From the NCBI RefSeq assembly GCF_900092135.1, contig NZ_FMYF01000005.1, positions 248,001 through 312,000 of the forward strand: 64,000 nucleotides of DNA, in the 5' to 3' direction. The stretch comes from Raineyella antarctica. GTDB lineage: Bacteria; Actinomycetota; Actinomycetes; Propionibacteriales; Propionibacteriaceae. The notes beneath the pieces were generated by a model, which saw nothing but the letters and a program-made list of their open reading frames with translations, did no database searches and was not told the DNA's origin. Within the stretch, counting starts at the first letter, position 1; the number at the start of each line of letters is the position of its first letter. Below are positions 38,994 to 50,370 of the stretch, in pieces. A program made the translations under genes and the position numbers.

Positions 38994-40211
38994 TCAGTCG
39001 AGCAGGTCGCGGACGATCCCGTCGGTCAGCAGCCGGCCCCGCAGGGTCAGCACCAGGCGGTCGCCGGTCACCTCGGCCAGGCCCCGCACCACAAGGTCGG
39101 GCACCCGACGCTGCTCGGTGGCGGTCAGCACCTCCAGCGCCAACCCCTCGGACAGCCGCAACTCCAATAGCACCCGTTCCACCCGGATCTGGTCGTCGGT
39201 CAGCACCTCCCGACCCTGGGCGGGCGTGATCCCCGTCGCCAAGGCGCGGGCGTACGCGGCGGGGTGCTTGCGGTTCCAGAACCTCACGCCGCCGACGTGG
39301 CTGTGCGCCCCGGGCCCGATGCCCCACCAGTTCGCGGCCTGCCAGTAGCCCAGGTTGTGCCGGCACCGGTCGCCCGGCGTACGGGCCCAGTTGCTCACCT
39401 CGTACCAGGACAGGCCTGCGGCGGTCAGCTCCTCCTCGGCGACCAGGTACTTGTCGGCCAGGTCGTCGTCATCGGTCATCGCAATCTCCCCGCGCCGCAC
39501 CCGCGCAGCGAACCGGGTGCCCTCCTCCACGATCAGCGCGTACGCCGACACGTGGTCCGGCCCGGCCGCCAGCGCCGTCCGCAGGCTCCTCCGCCACGAG
39601 TCGACGCTCTCCCCCGGCGTGCCGTAGATCAGGTCCAGCGACACATGCTCAAACCCAGCCGACCGGGCCAGCCCAACCATCTGTCCGGCCCGGCCCGGGG
39701 TGTGCACCCGGTCCAGCAGCGCCAGCACCGACTCGTCGGCGGACTGCATCCCGAACGAGATCCGATTGAACCCCCCGGCGGCGAGCTCGGCCAGGCCGTC
39801 GGCGTCGATCGACTCCGGGTTGGACTCGGTGGTCACCTCGGCATCCGGCGCCAGGCCAAAGCGGTCGCGCACCCGGTCGAGGAAGCGGACCAGGTCACCG
39901 GGTGGCAGCAGGGTCGGGGTCCCGCCGCCGACGAAGACGGTCGAGACTTCCGGCGCGTCGGACCCGAGCACGCGGGCGGCCAGGTCCAGCTCGGCCAGCG
40001 CCGCGTCGACGTACGTGTCACGGCCGGCGCCCGGATCGGGACCGAGCTGGTCGGCGGTGTAGGTGTTGAAGTCGCAGTAACCGCAGCGAGTGGTACAGAA
40101 CGGCACGTGCAGGTATATCTCGAGGGGGCGGGAGGCTACGTCGGCCAGGGCCGACGCGGGCAGGGCGCCGTCAGCCGGCACGGGCTCGCCGTCCGGGAGG
40201 GTCGATGGCAT
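38994..40211 (-). CDS. hemW: Heme chaperone HemW (radical SAM)
   Basis: 405 residues with radical-SAM Cys motif CTTRCGYC (about residues 39-46), GGGTPTLL, ESNPES and the HemW C-terminal domain with GIGPGAHSHVGG. Formerly annotated as oxygen-independent coproporphyrinogen oxidase. This CxxxCxxC with no fourth nearby Cys matches HemW. It inserts heme into target proteins such as respiratory oxidases. In the conserved lepA-hemW-hrcA order, interrupted here by ino1 and mshA. Confidence 0.92.
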   Translation of the reverse strand: MPSTLPDGEPVPADGALPASALADVASRPLEIYLHVPFCTTRCGYCDFNTYTADQLGPDPGAGRDTYVDAALAELDLAARVLGSDAPEVSTVFVGGGTPTLLPPGDLVRFLDRVRDRFGLAPDAEVTTESNPESIDADGLAELAAGGFNRISFGMQSADESVLALLDRVHTPGRAGQMVGLARSAGFEHVSLDLIYGTPGESVDSWRRSLRTALAAGPDHVSAYALIVEEGTRFAARVRRGEIAMTDDDDLADKYLVAEEELTAAGLSWYEVSNWARTPGDRCRHNLGYWQAANWWGIGPGAHSHVGGVRFWNRKHPAAYARALATGITPAQGREVLTDDQIRVERVLLELRLSEGLALEVLTATEQRRVPDLVVRGLAEVTGDRLVLTLRGRLLTDGIVRDLLD

Positions 40212-40331
40212 GGATTCAGCGTCCTTTCCTCATCGCGGACTATTGTGCCCCGGGAGTCCGCCTCGTGGGATATTTGACCGTTGGAGCACCCATCCCACTG
40301 AGCGCTCCCACCCCGTCAACCAAGGAGAAAC

Positions 40332-41417
40332 GTGTCCGATCACCCGATCCGCGTCGCTATCGTCGGCGTCGGCAACTGTGCTTCGTCACTGGTCCAGGGC
40401 GTGCACTTCTACCGAGATGCCGATCCGAACGAGAGCGTCCCCGGCCTCATGCACGTCAAGTTCGGCGACTACCACGTCAACGACGTGGAGTTCGTCGCCG
40501 CCTTCGACGTCGATGCCGAGAAGGTGGGTCTCGACCTGGCCGAGGCGATCAGCGCCGGCCAGAACAACACCCTGCAGTTCGCCGAGGTCCCCACCAGCGG
40601 AGTCACCGTCCAGCGCGGCCACACCCTGGACGGTCTGGGCAAGTACTACCGCGAGACCATCACCGAGTCCGACGCCGAGCCGGTCGACGTGGTCGCCGCG
40701 CTCAAGGCCGCCAAGGTCGACGTGCTGGTGTCCTACCTGCCGGTCGGCTCGGAGGAGGCGGACCGCTTCTACGCACAGTGCGCCATTGACGCTCGGTGTG
40801 CGTTCGTCAACGCGCTGCCGGTCTTCATCGCCGGTACCCCCGAATGGGCCAAGAAGTTCGAGGACGCCGGCCTGCCGATCATCGGTGACGACATCAAGTC
40901 CCAGGTCGGCGCGACGATCACCCACCGCGTGATGGCCCGCCTGTTCGAGGAGCGTGGCTACACCGTCGACCGTACGTACCAGCTGAACGTCGGCGGCAAC
41001 ATGGACTTCAAGAACATGCTCGAGCGCGACCGCCTGGAGTCCAAGAAGATCTCCAAGACCCAGGCCGTGACCTCCAACGTCGACCACGTGTTCGCCGCCA
41101 AGGACGTGCACATCGGCCCGTCCGACTACGTCGGCTGGCTGGAGGACCGCAAGTTCGCGTTCGTCCGCCTGGAGGGCCACGGCTTCGGCAACGCGCCGAT
41201 CAGCCTGGAGTACAAGCTCGAGGTGTGGGACTCCCCCAACTCGGCAGGCGTGATCATCGATGCCATCCGTGCGGCGAAGATCGGGCTGGACCGCGGCATC
41301 GGCGGCCCGCTGCTGTCGGCGGCGAGCTACCTGATGAAGTCCCCGCCGGAGCAGCGCCCCGACGACATCGCCCGGGCCAACCTCGAGGCGTACATCATCG
41401 GCGAGTTCGAGCGCTGA
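40332..41417 (+). CDS. ino1: Inositol-3-phosphate synthase
   Basis: Converts glucose 6-phosphate to myo-inositol 3-phosphate with NAD. 361 residues, the short actinobacterial type. NAD motif [13 protein letters not shown] is at about 11-23; [15 protein letters not shown] and [14 protein letters not shown] are family signatures. The start is GTG with AAGGAG. It is convergent with mshA, which uses this product, and diverges from hemW. The 120-bp upstream gap has TTGACC (40274-40279) but no convincing -10. Confidence 0.95.
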   Translation: MSDHPIRVAIVGVGNCASSLVQGVHFYRDADPNESVPGLMHVKFGDYHVNDVEFVAAFDVDAEKVGLDLAEAISAGQNNTLQFAEVPTSGVTVQRGHTLDGLGKYYRETITESDAEPVDVVAALKAAKVDVLVSYLPVGSEEADRFYAQCAIDARCAFVNALPVFIAGTPEWAKKFEDAGLPIIGDDIKSQVGATITHRVMARLFEERGYTVDRTYQLNVGGNMDFKNMLERDRLESKKISKTQAVTSNVDHVFAAKDVHIGPSDYVGWLEDRKFAFVRLEGHGFGNAPISLEYKLEVWDSPNSAGVIIDAIRAAKIGLDRGIGGPLLSAASYLMKSPPEQRPDDIARANLEAYIIGEFER

Positions 41418-41437
41418 GCCAGCACCACCCAAGGCAG

Positions 41438-41478
41438 CAGGAGGCGGTCATCCGTTAGGTCCGGGTGGCCGCCTCCTG
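41438..41478. terminator. Terminator between ino1 and mshA
   Basis: CAGGAGGCGG (41438-41447) pairs with CCGCCTCCTG (41469-41478), with partial extension inward, between convergent genes. Confidence 0.8.
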
Positions 41479-41493
41479 GCGTTCCGGACGGGC

Positions 41494-42750
41494 TCAGTGC
41501 CGCGTGAGGACCTCGGCGTACAACTCGGCCGTACGGTCGGCGGTGGTGGCCCAGGTCATCGCCCCGGCCCGCTCCGCAGCGGCCCGACCGAGCCTGCGCC
41601 GCAGCGCCGGGTCGCGGACCAGACCGCCCAGGGCGCGGGCCCAGGCCTCGGGGGTGCGGTCGGCGACGAGGACCCCGGTTGTCCCGTCCAGGACGGCCTC
41701 GGTCAGGCCGTCGATCCGGCTGGCCACCACCGGGGTGGCGCAGCCCTGGGCCTCGAGGGCCACCAGCCCGAAGGTCTCCGAGGACGAGGGCACCGCGACG
41801 ATGTCGGCGGCACCCATCCGCGCGGCGAGCTCCCCGGCGGGCTGGGCGTGCACGAACCGGATCCGGGACTCCAGCCCGTACTGGCTGACCCGGGACCGCA
41901 GCCGGCCCAGGTAGTCGGGGTCGCCGTTGCCGATGATGGTGGCGTGCACCGGGAGACCCTCGCGGACCAGCAGCCGGATCGCCTCGACCAGGAGCCCGGG
42001 ACCCTTCAGCGGCTGCAGGCGCGCGGCCATCAGGACCTCGACCGGCCGAGGATCGACCGGCTCGGCGCCCTCGGCACCCTGCGCCAGATCCGTCGCTGCT
42101 GCGTCACGGGGATCGGGCATCGGCGGGTGGTGGACGGTGGGGTCGATGCCCGGGGTGATCACGCGCAGCTGCTCGGGGCGGGCACCGTACAGCTCGACCA
42201 TCTGCCGGGCCTCGGTCGCCGTGTTGACCACGACGGCGTCGGATCCCTCGACGACCTGGTGCTCCCCGTCGATCCGGAAGTCCGGCTCGGGGTCCTCCCC
42301 GACCGAGGCGCGCAGGTTCTTGACGTGGGCGGTGGTGTGCAGGCTGGTCACCAGCGGGGCGCCCAGCCCTTCGGCGACCTGCAGCCCGGCCAGCCCGGAC
42401 AGCCAGTAGTGCGCATGGACCAGTTGCCCCTCGGCGCCGCCGGCCGCCGCGACCACGGCCTCGGCGAAGGCATCGATGTGGTGGCGCAGGTCGTTCTTGC
42501 CGACCGCCCCCGGCCGGGTACCAGGCAGGGCCACGTGGCGTACGTCCAGGCCCTCGGCCACGTTGACGTGGTCCGGTTCGTTCCCGGTGCGCCGCGCGGT
42601 CCAAACGGTCACCGGGATGCCGGCCCCGGCGAGTTCACGGGAGAGGTGGGCGACGTAGACGTTCATCCCGCCCGCATCACCGACCCCCGGCTGGGCCAGC
42701 GGCGAGGTGTGCATCGACAGCAGGTGGACGTGCTGCGGGCGGGCAGGCAT
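41494..42750 (-). CDS. mshA: D-inositol-3-phosphate glycosyltransferase MshA
   Basis: First step of mycothiol synthesis: UDP-GlcNAc plus inositol 3-phosphate. 418 residues, GT-B fold. N-terminal HTSPLAQPGVGDAGGMNVYV contains the acceptor loop; AHYWLSG, TPGIDPTVH, and EX7E-type SSSETFGLVALEAQGCATPVVAS are clear. TACCAT lies six bases before ATG (plus 42757-42762) without a ribosome site, suggesting a leaderless transcript. Substrate supply comes from the neighbouring convergent ino1. Confidence 0.94.
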   Translation of the reverse strand: MPARPQHVHLLSMHTSPLAQPGVGDAGGMNVYVAHLSRELAGAGIPVTVWTARRTGNEPDHVNVAEGLDVRHVALPGTRPGAVGKNDLRHHIDAFAEAVVAAAGGAEGQLVHAHYWLSGLAGLQVAEGLGAPLVTSLHTTAHVKNLRASVGEDPEPDFRIDGEHQVVEGSDAVVVNTATEARQMVELYGARPEQLRVITPGIDPTVHHPPMPDPRDAAATDLAQGAEGAEPVDPRPVEVLMAARLQPLKGPGLLVEAIRLLVREGLPVHATIIGNGDPDYLGRLRSRVSQYGLESRIRFVHAQPAGELAARMGAADIVAVPSSSETFGLVALEAQGCATPVVASRIDGLTEAVLDGTTGVLVADRTPEAWARALGGLVRDPALRRRLGRAAAERAGAMTWATTADRTAELYAEVLTRH

Positions 42751-42804
42751 GTAGGCATGGTAGCCGGGGCGTCTGGCGCCCCGGCTCCATGCCGACATCC
42801 GCGG

Positions 42805-43599
42805 TCAGGGGGTGGTGGACCCTGTCGTACCGCCGGGAGTGGTGCCGCCGGTCGTCGTACCGCCGGTGGTCGTGCCGCCGGTAGTGGTGCCGCCGATGGT
42901 CCCGGTCGAGCCGGAGCTCGTGCCGGTCGACCCGGAGCTGGTGCCGGTGGACGCTGCCGGGGCAGGCGCCGTGGAGCTGGTGCCGGTACCGGGGCCGGTG
43001 CTGGCGGCGACGCTCGGGCTCGGGACGCTGGTCGGGATCGCGCTCAGCGCGGGGCTGGGCGTGGCCTCCCCTGCGGTGGTGGTTCCGCCGGTGGTGTCCG
43101 TGCCGGTCGTGGCGGTACCGCCCGGGGTCGTGCCGGTGCCACCGTTGCTGGTGGTGGTGTCCGTACGGGTGGCGTTGCGCTGGGAGGTGCCGGCCAGCTC
43201 ACTCGTGCCGGGGGTGATCGCGGCAGCCGTGCTGCGCTCGATGCCCACCATGATGCCGAGGCCGAGCACGGTCCCGATCAGGGCGGTGACCATGGTCCAG
43301 CCGATCAGCTTGCGGCTGACCTTGACCCTGGTCCACAGCGGACCGGTCGAGTCGGGGCCACCGGGGGCCACGGTCGCGCCGGTACGGATCCCCGCAGCTA
43401 CCTTCGGGTTCCGTACCCGGACCGCGACGTACTTCAGCCGGTGGGTGGCCCGGCGCAGCGCGTTGTCGTACAGGTTCAGCGCCAGGGTGGTGATGATGCT
43501 GGCGAGGGCGGCGCCGATCACCGTCCCGGCGACACCGAGCTGGCCACCGAGCAGGGTCGAGGTCGCCGCGGCGCCGGCACCCGCCAGCACCGTCGCCAT
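42805..43599 (-). CDS. Membrane protein of unknown function with Thr/Gly-rich tail
   Basis: 264 residues from the first ATG: a glycine/alanine-rich hydrophobic stretch (ATSTLLGGQLGVAGTVIGAA), a basic linker (DNALRRATHRLKYVAVR), one clear transmembrane helix (about 98-118, IGWTMVTALIGTVLGLGIMVG) and a long extracellular Ser/Thr/Gly/Pro repeat tail (GGTTT units). No SD site precedes this ATG. Codon-like hydrophilic sequence in the same frame continues upstream to about 43830 with no ATG, GTG or TTG, so the true start may be further out. Function unknown. Confidence 0.65.
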   Translation of the reverse strand: MATVLAGAGAAATSTLLGGQLGVAGTVIGAALASIITTLALNLYDNALRRATHRLKYVAVRVRNPKVAAGIRTGATVAPGGPDSTGPLWTRVKVSRKLIGWTMVTALIGTVLGLGIMVGIERSTAAAITPGTSELAGTSQRNATRTDTTTSNGGTGTTPGGTATTGTDTTGGTTTAGEATPSPALSAIPTSVPSPSVAASTGPGTGTSSTAPAPAASTGTSSGSTGTSSGSTGTIGGTTTGGTTTGGTTTGGTTPGGTTGSTTP

Positions 43600-43961
43600 C
43601 TGCGGCAGCGTCCAGCGGGGAGTGTCGGGCTTGTCGTCGCCGCCGGGGTCGGACGCGTTGTCGGCGTGCTTCTTGCCGGCGTCAGGGCCTGCGTACGACT
43701 TCCCGTCGCGTGCCGGGAAGGGGCGATCGGCAGGGACCTCGCCGAACGCCGCGAGGGCGGGCAGGGAGACCGAGGTCTGGTCGGGGTCATCAGAGGAACG
43801 TTGGTGCGTGGTGAGGGGTGAGGAAATGGTGCGCTCCGTCCGTCACGGGGGAAGAAAGGGGACAGGACCGCCCTTGGCCCTGTCTCCACCGTGCCACGAG
43901 AAGGCCCAGGAACGAAGTCGTGTGCCTCTAATTTCACCCCTGCCTCAGGGCAGCGCCGGGC
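43600..43961. other. 362-bp gap downstream of lepA; probable missed N-terminus of the membrane protein
   Basis: On the minus strand the frame of the membrane protein stays open for about 77 codons above 43599 and reads as an acidic, charged segment (for example AGPDAGKKHADNASDPGGDD), as expected for a cytoplasmic N-terminus. It lacks a standard start codon. An ATT codon six bases after CGGAG (43826-43828) is one possible start. The rest of the gap holds only short GC hairpins. Confidence 0.4.
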
Positions 43962-45806
<1,845 letters not shown>

Positions 45807-45991
45807 GGTGTGGTGGGCTCTCCTGGGCGAGGTACGTACGGGCGACGCCCAGTCTCTCACGCCCGGACGTCCGGCAGCGATTCCCGACCGGATCCGGCTC
45901 GAGCGCGGAGCCGTCGAGGCCCGGTCGAGCCATCGATGGGGCTTCGGAATCACTCCGGCGTGGCCCCACCGGGGGCCGTCCGCCGCTGTTT

Positions 45992-46019
45992 TTGCGGATT
46001 GTCGGGTCACTGCTAACAT
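45992..46019 (+). promoter_or_regulatory. Predicted rpsT promoter
   Basis: TTGCGG (45992-45997), 16 bases, TAACAT (46014-46019) in a locally AT-rich patch, giving a leader of about 70 nt before rpsT. Confidence 0.55.
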
Positions 46020-46096
46020 ATTTGCTTGCGTTGTGTTCCGGAAGTTCGGGACACCCACACAGATCCTAAACGTCCGAGAGTACAGAGGCCTGCCCC

Positions 46097-46360
46097 GTGG
46101 CAAACATCAAGTCCCAGCAGAAGCGCATCAAGACGAACGAGAAGTCGCGTCAGCGCAACAAGGCGGTCAAGTCCGCTCTGCGCACCTACACCCGTCGCTT
46201 CAATGAGGCTCTCGAGGCCGGCGAGACCGACAAGGCCCAGACCGCCGCTCGCGTCGCGCTGCGCCACCTGGACAAGGCTGTGTCCAAGGGCGTCATCCAC
46301 AAGAACCAGGCCGCCAACCGCAAGTCCTCGATCGCCAAGAAGGTCGCTGCCCTGGTCTGA
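46097..46360 (+). CDS. rpsT: 30S ribosomal protein S20
   Basis: 87 residues, Lys/Arg-rich helical S20: [20 protein letters not shown] at the start and [19 protein letters not shown] at the end. GTG start. Codon use is strongly biased, as expected for a highly expressed gene. Divergent from lepA. A terminator follows. Confidence 0.97.
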   Translation: MANIKSQQKRIKTNEKSRQRNKAVKSALRTYTRRFNEALEAGETDKAQTAARVALRHLDKAVSKGVIHKNQAANRKSSIAKKVAALV

Positions 46361-46463
46361 TGCCGTCGCCGCTCTCCGAGCGCGACCCGGCACGTCGTGG
46401 CCCCTCTCGCCCGACTGACCAAGACACACCGACGCCTGGCGTCAACCGTTCGACATACGCCGC

Positions 46464-46493
46464 AGCGCCCCGATCCTCGGAGGTCGGGGCGCT
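46464..46493 (+). terminator. rpsT terminator
   Basis: AGCGCCCCGA (46464-46473) pairs perfectly with TCGGGGCGCT (46484-46493) followed by a CGTCGTCGTT tract. Confidence 0.82.
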
Positions 46494-46548
46494 CGTCGTC
46501 GTTCTCGGGGACATCCCCCTCTTGCCCCTTATTGGCAGACTGGACCGC

Positions 46549-47160
46549 ATGAGCATGCCCGGCGGTTACCAACCAGTCCCCCGTACGCGCACCACGGTCG
46601 CCAGGCGACCGGACGTGACGCCGGTCGGTGCGGCCAAGTTCATGACTGCTGCCCTCGCCCTGCTGTGGCTGCTGGAACTGGTCGACATGATGAGCGCCGG
46701 CTACCTGGACAACTTCGCGATCCATGCCCGGGATCCCCAGGGGCTGGTCTACATCTTCACCGCTCCCCTGCTGCACTTCGGCTGGCAGCACCTGGTCTCG
46801 AACTCGGTGCCCTTCTTCGTCCTCGGCTGGCTGGTGCTGATCTCGGGCCGGACCCGCTTCATCGTCGCGACGCTGCTCAGCGTGGTCGTCTCCGGCCTGT
46901 TCGCCTGGGGCCTCACCCCGTACGGCGCGTACGTCGCCGGCGCGAGCGGGCTGATCTTCGGCTGGTTCGCCTATCTGCTGGTCCGCGGGCTGTGGACCCG
47001 CGACTGGCGCCAGATCCTGATCGCCGTCGCACTCGTCGTGGTCTACGGCGGCATGGTGTGGGGCGTCCTGCCGACCGATTCGGGCATCTCCTGGCAGGCC
47101 CACCTCGGCGGTGCTGTCGGCGGCGTGACCGCCGCCGGACTGATGCACCGGCGCGACTGA
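46549..47160 (+). CDS. Rhomboid family intramembrane serine protease
   Basis: 203 residues, six hydrophobic segments. Conserved HFGWQHLVSNSVPF (the HxxxN helix), catalytic Ser in GASGLIFGWFAY (about residue 128) and catalytic His in SWQAHLGGAVGG (about 187). No other rhomboid motif is missing. Start ATG at 46549; CAGACT seven bases upstream is a possible leaderless -10. Substrate unknown. Confidence 0.9.
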   Translation: MSMPGGYQPVPRTRTTVARRPDVTPVGAAKFMTAALALLWLLELVDMMSAGYLDNFAIHARDPQGLVYIFTAPLLHFGWQHLVSNSVPFFVLGWLVLISGRTRFIVATLLSVVVSGLFAWGLTPYGAYVAGASGLIFGWFAYLLVRGLWTRDWRQILIAVALVVVYGGMVWGVLPTDSGISWQAHLGGAVGGVTAAGLMHRRD

Positions 47161-47275
47161 GCCCGGCCCCCGGGCCCCTACCGTGCCCGCCCCGGGAGCG
47201 GCCGAAAAGCATGATTCCGGCGTCGTGGCGCGGTATTCTTGGTAGTTACCCAGCGCAAACTCAGCGGAGGATTCG

Positions 47276-49246
47276 ATGTCCGTCACGCAGACGCAGCCAG
47301 CCGCCCCCAGGAATCCGAGTAGGCACGAGGCCCGCAAGGTCGCCGAGGCCGCCCGCGAGACCGAATGGACAAAGCCCAGCTTCGGTAAGGAACTCTTCCT
47401 CGGTCGGCTCCGTCTCGACCTGATCGACCCGTGGCCGGCCCCCGATCCGCAGGCTGCCGCGAAGGGCGAGGCCTTCCTGGCCAGGGCGGCCGAGCTGGTC
47501 GAGCGGATCGACGGCCGCCGGATCGAGCGCGAGGCGAAGATCCCCGACGAGTTGTTCGCCGAACTCGCCGAGCTCGGGGCGTTCGGGATGAAGGTTTCCG
47601 AGAAGTACGGCGGCGTGGGTCTCAACCAGCTCTACTACAACCGGGCCCTGATGCTGTTCTCCTCGGCCAGCCCGGCAGTCGCCGCGCTGCTGTCCGCCCA
47701 CCAGTCGATCGGGGTGCCCGAACCGGTGAAGCAGTTTGGCACCCCCGAGCAGAAGGAGCGGTTCCTTCCCCGGGTGGCCGCCGGTGAGGTGTCGGCGTTC
47801 CTGCTGACCGAGCCCGACGTCGGCTCCGACCCGGCCCGGCTCGCCACGTCGGCCGAGCCCACCTCGGAGGGGAACTACCGGATCAACGGCATCAAGCTGT
47901 GGGCGACCAACGGGACCATCGCGGGACTGTTCGTGGTGATGGCCCGAGTCCCGGCGACGGCCGTCACCAAGGGCGGTATCACTGCCTTCGTGGTGGAGTC
48001 CGAGACCCCAGGCATCACCATCGAGAACCGCAACATGTTCATGGGCCTGCGCGGCCTGGAGAACGCCGTGATCCGCTTCGACAACGTCGAGGTCCCCGCC
48101 GAGAACATCCTCGGGGCCGTCGGACGGGGCCTGAAGATCTCGTTGACCACGCTGAACACCGGCCGGCTCTCGCTGCCCGCCACCTGCGTGGGCGCCGCCA
48201 AGTGGTCCCTCAACGTCGCCCGCGGCTGGTCCACCGACCGGGTCCAGTGGGGGCAGCGGATCGGCGACCACGAGGCGATCGCCACCAAGCTGGCCTACAT
48301 CACCGCCACCACGTACGCGCTGGAGTCCATGCTCGACCTGGCCTGCATGCTCGCCGACGACAACCGTAACGACATCCGGATCGAGGCGGCGCTGCTGAAG
48401 CTGTACGCCTCCGAGACCGCCTGGCGGGTGTGCGACGAGGTGGTCCAGATCCGCGGCGGGCGCGGCTACGAGACCGCCGAGTCGCTGGAGGCCCGCGGTG
48501 AGCGGGCCGCGGAGGTGGAGCAGCTGCTCCGCGACATCCGGATCAACCGGATCTTCGAGGGCTCCTCGCAGATCATGCACCTGCTGATCGCCCGCGAGGC
48601 CGTCGACGCCCACCTGGAGGTCGCCGGCGACATCATCGACCCGGAGGCCGACACCGCCGCCAAGGCGCGGGCGGTGGCCCGGGCCGCGGGCTTCTACGCC
48701 GCCTGGCTCCCCACCCTCGCTGTCGGGGCGGGCACCATGCCCGGGTCGTACGCCGACTTCGGTCCGCTGGCCGAGCACGTCCGCTGGATCGAGCGGGCCT
48801 CGCGGCGCCTGGCCCGGTCGATCTTCGCCGGGATGGCCCGCTGGCAGGGAGGAATGGAGCACCGGGAGGCGTTCCTGGGCCGCGCGGTCGACATCGGCGC
48901 CGAACTGTTCGCCATGTCCGCGTGCTGCGTCCGTGCCAAGGCCGAGCGCGAGATCTTCCCCGAAGGGGTCGAACTGGCCGATGCGTTCTGTGACCAGGCC
49001 CGGGTGCGGGTGGATGCCCTGTTCACCTCCCTGTGGCACAACTCGGACGCTGTGGACCGGCGGCTGGCCAAGCGCATGCTGGACGGTCGCTACACCGAGC
49101 TCGAGCGGGGCGTCCGCCACATCAAGCAGGACCTGCCCTGGGTCAGCCCGTGGCGGCTGGGACCGTCCCAGCGCCCGGATGTCCGCCGCCGTATCCCGCG
49201 GCCCGGAGCGGCGGCCAAGCCCACCGCATCGACACCGGTGGAGTGA
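47276..49246 (+). CDS. Acyl-CoA dehydrogenase, long (VLCAD-like) type
   Basis: 656 residues: N-terminal helical and beta domains (TEPDVGSDPARLATSA; GIKLWATNGTIAG), catalytic helical domain (IRGGRGYETAESLEARGERAAEVEQLLRDIRINRIFEGSSQIMHL, where the catalytic Glu is expected), and an extra ~170-residue C-terminal domain as in very-long-chain enzymes. FAD-dependent first step of fatty acid beta-oxidation. CGGAGGA precedes ATG. With the rhomboid gene it interrupts the usual holA-rpsT adjacency. Confidence 0.92.
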   Translation: MSVTQTQPAAPRNPSRHEARKVAEAARETEWTKPSFGKELFLGRLRLDLIDPWPAPDPQAAAKGEAFLARAAELVERIDGRRIEREAKIPDELFAELAELGAFGMKVSEKYGGVGLNQLYYNRALMLFSSASPAVAALLSAHQSIGVPEPVKQFGTPEQKERFLPRVAAGEVSAFLLTEPDVGSDPARLATSAEPTSEGNYRINGIKLWATNGTIAGLFVVMARVPATAVTKGGITAFVVESETPGITIENRNMFMGLRGLENAVIRFDNVEVPAENILGAVGRGLKISLTTLNTGRLSLPATCVGAAKWSLNVARGWSTDRVQWGQRIGDHEAIATKLAYITATTYALESMLDLACMLADDNRNDIRIEAALLKLYASETAWRVCDEVVQIRGGRGYETAESLEARGERAAEVEQLLRDIRINRIFEGSSQIMHLLIAREAVDAHLEVAGDIIDPEADTAAKARAVARAAGFYAAWLPTLAVGAGTMPGSYADFGPLAEHVRWIERASRRLARSIFAGMARWQGGMEHREAFLGRAVDIGAELFAMSACCVRAKAEREIFPEGVELADAFCDQARVRVDALFTSLWHNSDAVDRRLAKRMLDGRYTELERGVRHIKQDLPWVSPWRLGPSQRPDVRRRIPRPGAAAKPTASTPVE

Positions 49247-49249
49247 TCG

Positions 49250-49297
49250 GCACCGACCACGGAGCTGCCGACCCCGGAGCTGGTGGGTGGTCGGTGC
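49250..49297. terminator. Terminator between the acyl-CoA dehydrogenase gene and holA
   Basis: CACCGACCAC (49251-49260) pairs with GTGGTCGGTG (49287-49296) plus one flanking G-C; AGCT repeats in the loop can pair. Between convergent genes. Confidence 0.72.
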
Positions 49298-49318
49298 ATA
49301 CGGTGGGCGGCGCCGTGG

Positions 49319-50317
49319 TCAGGGCCGGCTGGCGAGCCGGCTGATCTGCAGCACCATCGTCTCGAGGGCGTGGTCGGGGTCGTCGGCGGCGCCCTTGACG
49401 TCGGCATCGGCACGGGCGACGATCCGGACCGCCCGAGCCAGCCGGAGGTCGTCCCATCGCTGCAGCTGCTGACGCAGCGTCCGCAACTTCCAGGGGGGCA
49501 CCCCGATATCGGCGGCGACCTCGCCGTCGTTCCCCCGCCCGCGGATCGAGCTGAGCCGGCCCAGGCCGCGGATACCGGATGCCATCGCGCTGGTGATCAG
49601 CACCGGCGCGGTGCCCGAGGAGAGCGCCCAGCGCAGCTCGGTCAGGGCCTTGGAGGTCTGTCCCTCCAGCGCGGCGTCGGCGATGGTGAAGCCCTTCACC
49701 TCGGCGCGTCCCTGGAAGAATCCCTGTACCAGCTCGGCCCGGATCGTCCCGTCCTCGGAGTCCTCGGCGAGCTGGCGGACCGCCCCGGCGAGCGCTCGCA
49801 GGTCGACGCCGACGGCATCCACCAGCTGCTGGGCCACGAACCGGTCCAGTCGCGCCGAGCACAGCCGTGCCTCGTGCTCGACGAAACCGACCAGCTCCCG
49901 GGGCTTGAGCGGCGTCGCCGGGAAGATCGGGACCCTGGCCTTCTTGAGCTTGTCGACCAGTCCCTTGCCCTTGTTCCCGCCGCGGTGCACCAGGACGAGG
50001 GCGATCTCGGGGGCCGGGTCGGCGGCAGCGGAGGCCACCGCCCTTGCCAGTGAGTCGGAGGCGTCGGCGAGGTCATCGACGACCAGCACCGACCGGGTGG
50101 CGAACAGCGATCCCGAGGTCATCTGCAGCAGGTCACCGCCGTCCAGGGTCGTCGCGGACGTCTGGGCCACCTCGACCGTCGGGTCCTCGGCACGACACGC
50201 AGCCACCAGGTCCTCGATCGCCCGATCGGCGAGCAGACCCTCGGACCCGTGGACCAGCACGACCTTCCCGTACGGGGAGCCGATGTCCTTGATCTGGGGT
50301 TGTCCGGAAGTGGCCAC
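49319..50317 (-). CDS. holA: DNA polymerase III subunit delta
   Basis: Clamp-loader delta subunit, 332 residues, three-domain AAA+-like protein lacking a full ATPase site. VLVHGSEGLLADRAIEDLV at the start; LVLVHRGGNKGKGLVDKLKK; FVEHEARLCSARLDRFVAQQLVDAVGVDLRALAGAVRQL in the middle. Start GTG at 50317 with CATAGT six bases upstream (plus 50324-50329), so probably leaderless. It follows comEA-comEC, as in other actinobacteria, with a 16-bp tandem repeat in between. Confidence 0.94.
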   Translation of the reverse strand: MATSGQPQIKDIGSPYGKVVLVHGSEGLLADRAIEDLVAACRAEDPTVEVAQTSATTLDGGDLLQMTSGSLFATRSVLVVDDLADASDSLARAVASAAADPAPEIALVLVHRGGNKGKGLVDKLKKARVPIFPATPLKPRELVGFVEHEARLCSARLDRFVAQQLVDAVGVDLRALAGAVRQLAEDSEDGTIRAELVQGFFQGRAEVKGFTIADAALEGQTSKALTELRWALSSGTAPVLITSAMASGIRGLGRLSSIRGRGNDGEVAADIGVPPWKLRTLRQQLQRWDDLRLARAVRIVARADADVKGAADDPDHALETMVLQISRLASRP

Positions 50318-50370
50318 GCCCCCACTATGGCAGGCGGCACCGACACCGCGCCGGGCGTCCGCCGGCCGTC

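Noticed and set aside
46013-46429. Minus-strand ORF over rpsT
   Set aside because: Antisense shadow of S20 with no recognisable motif.
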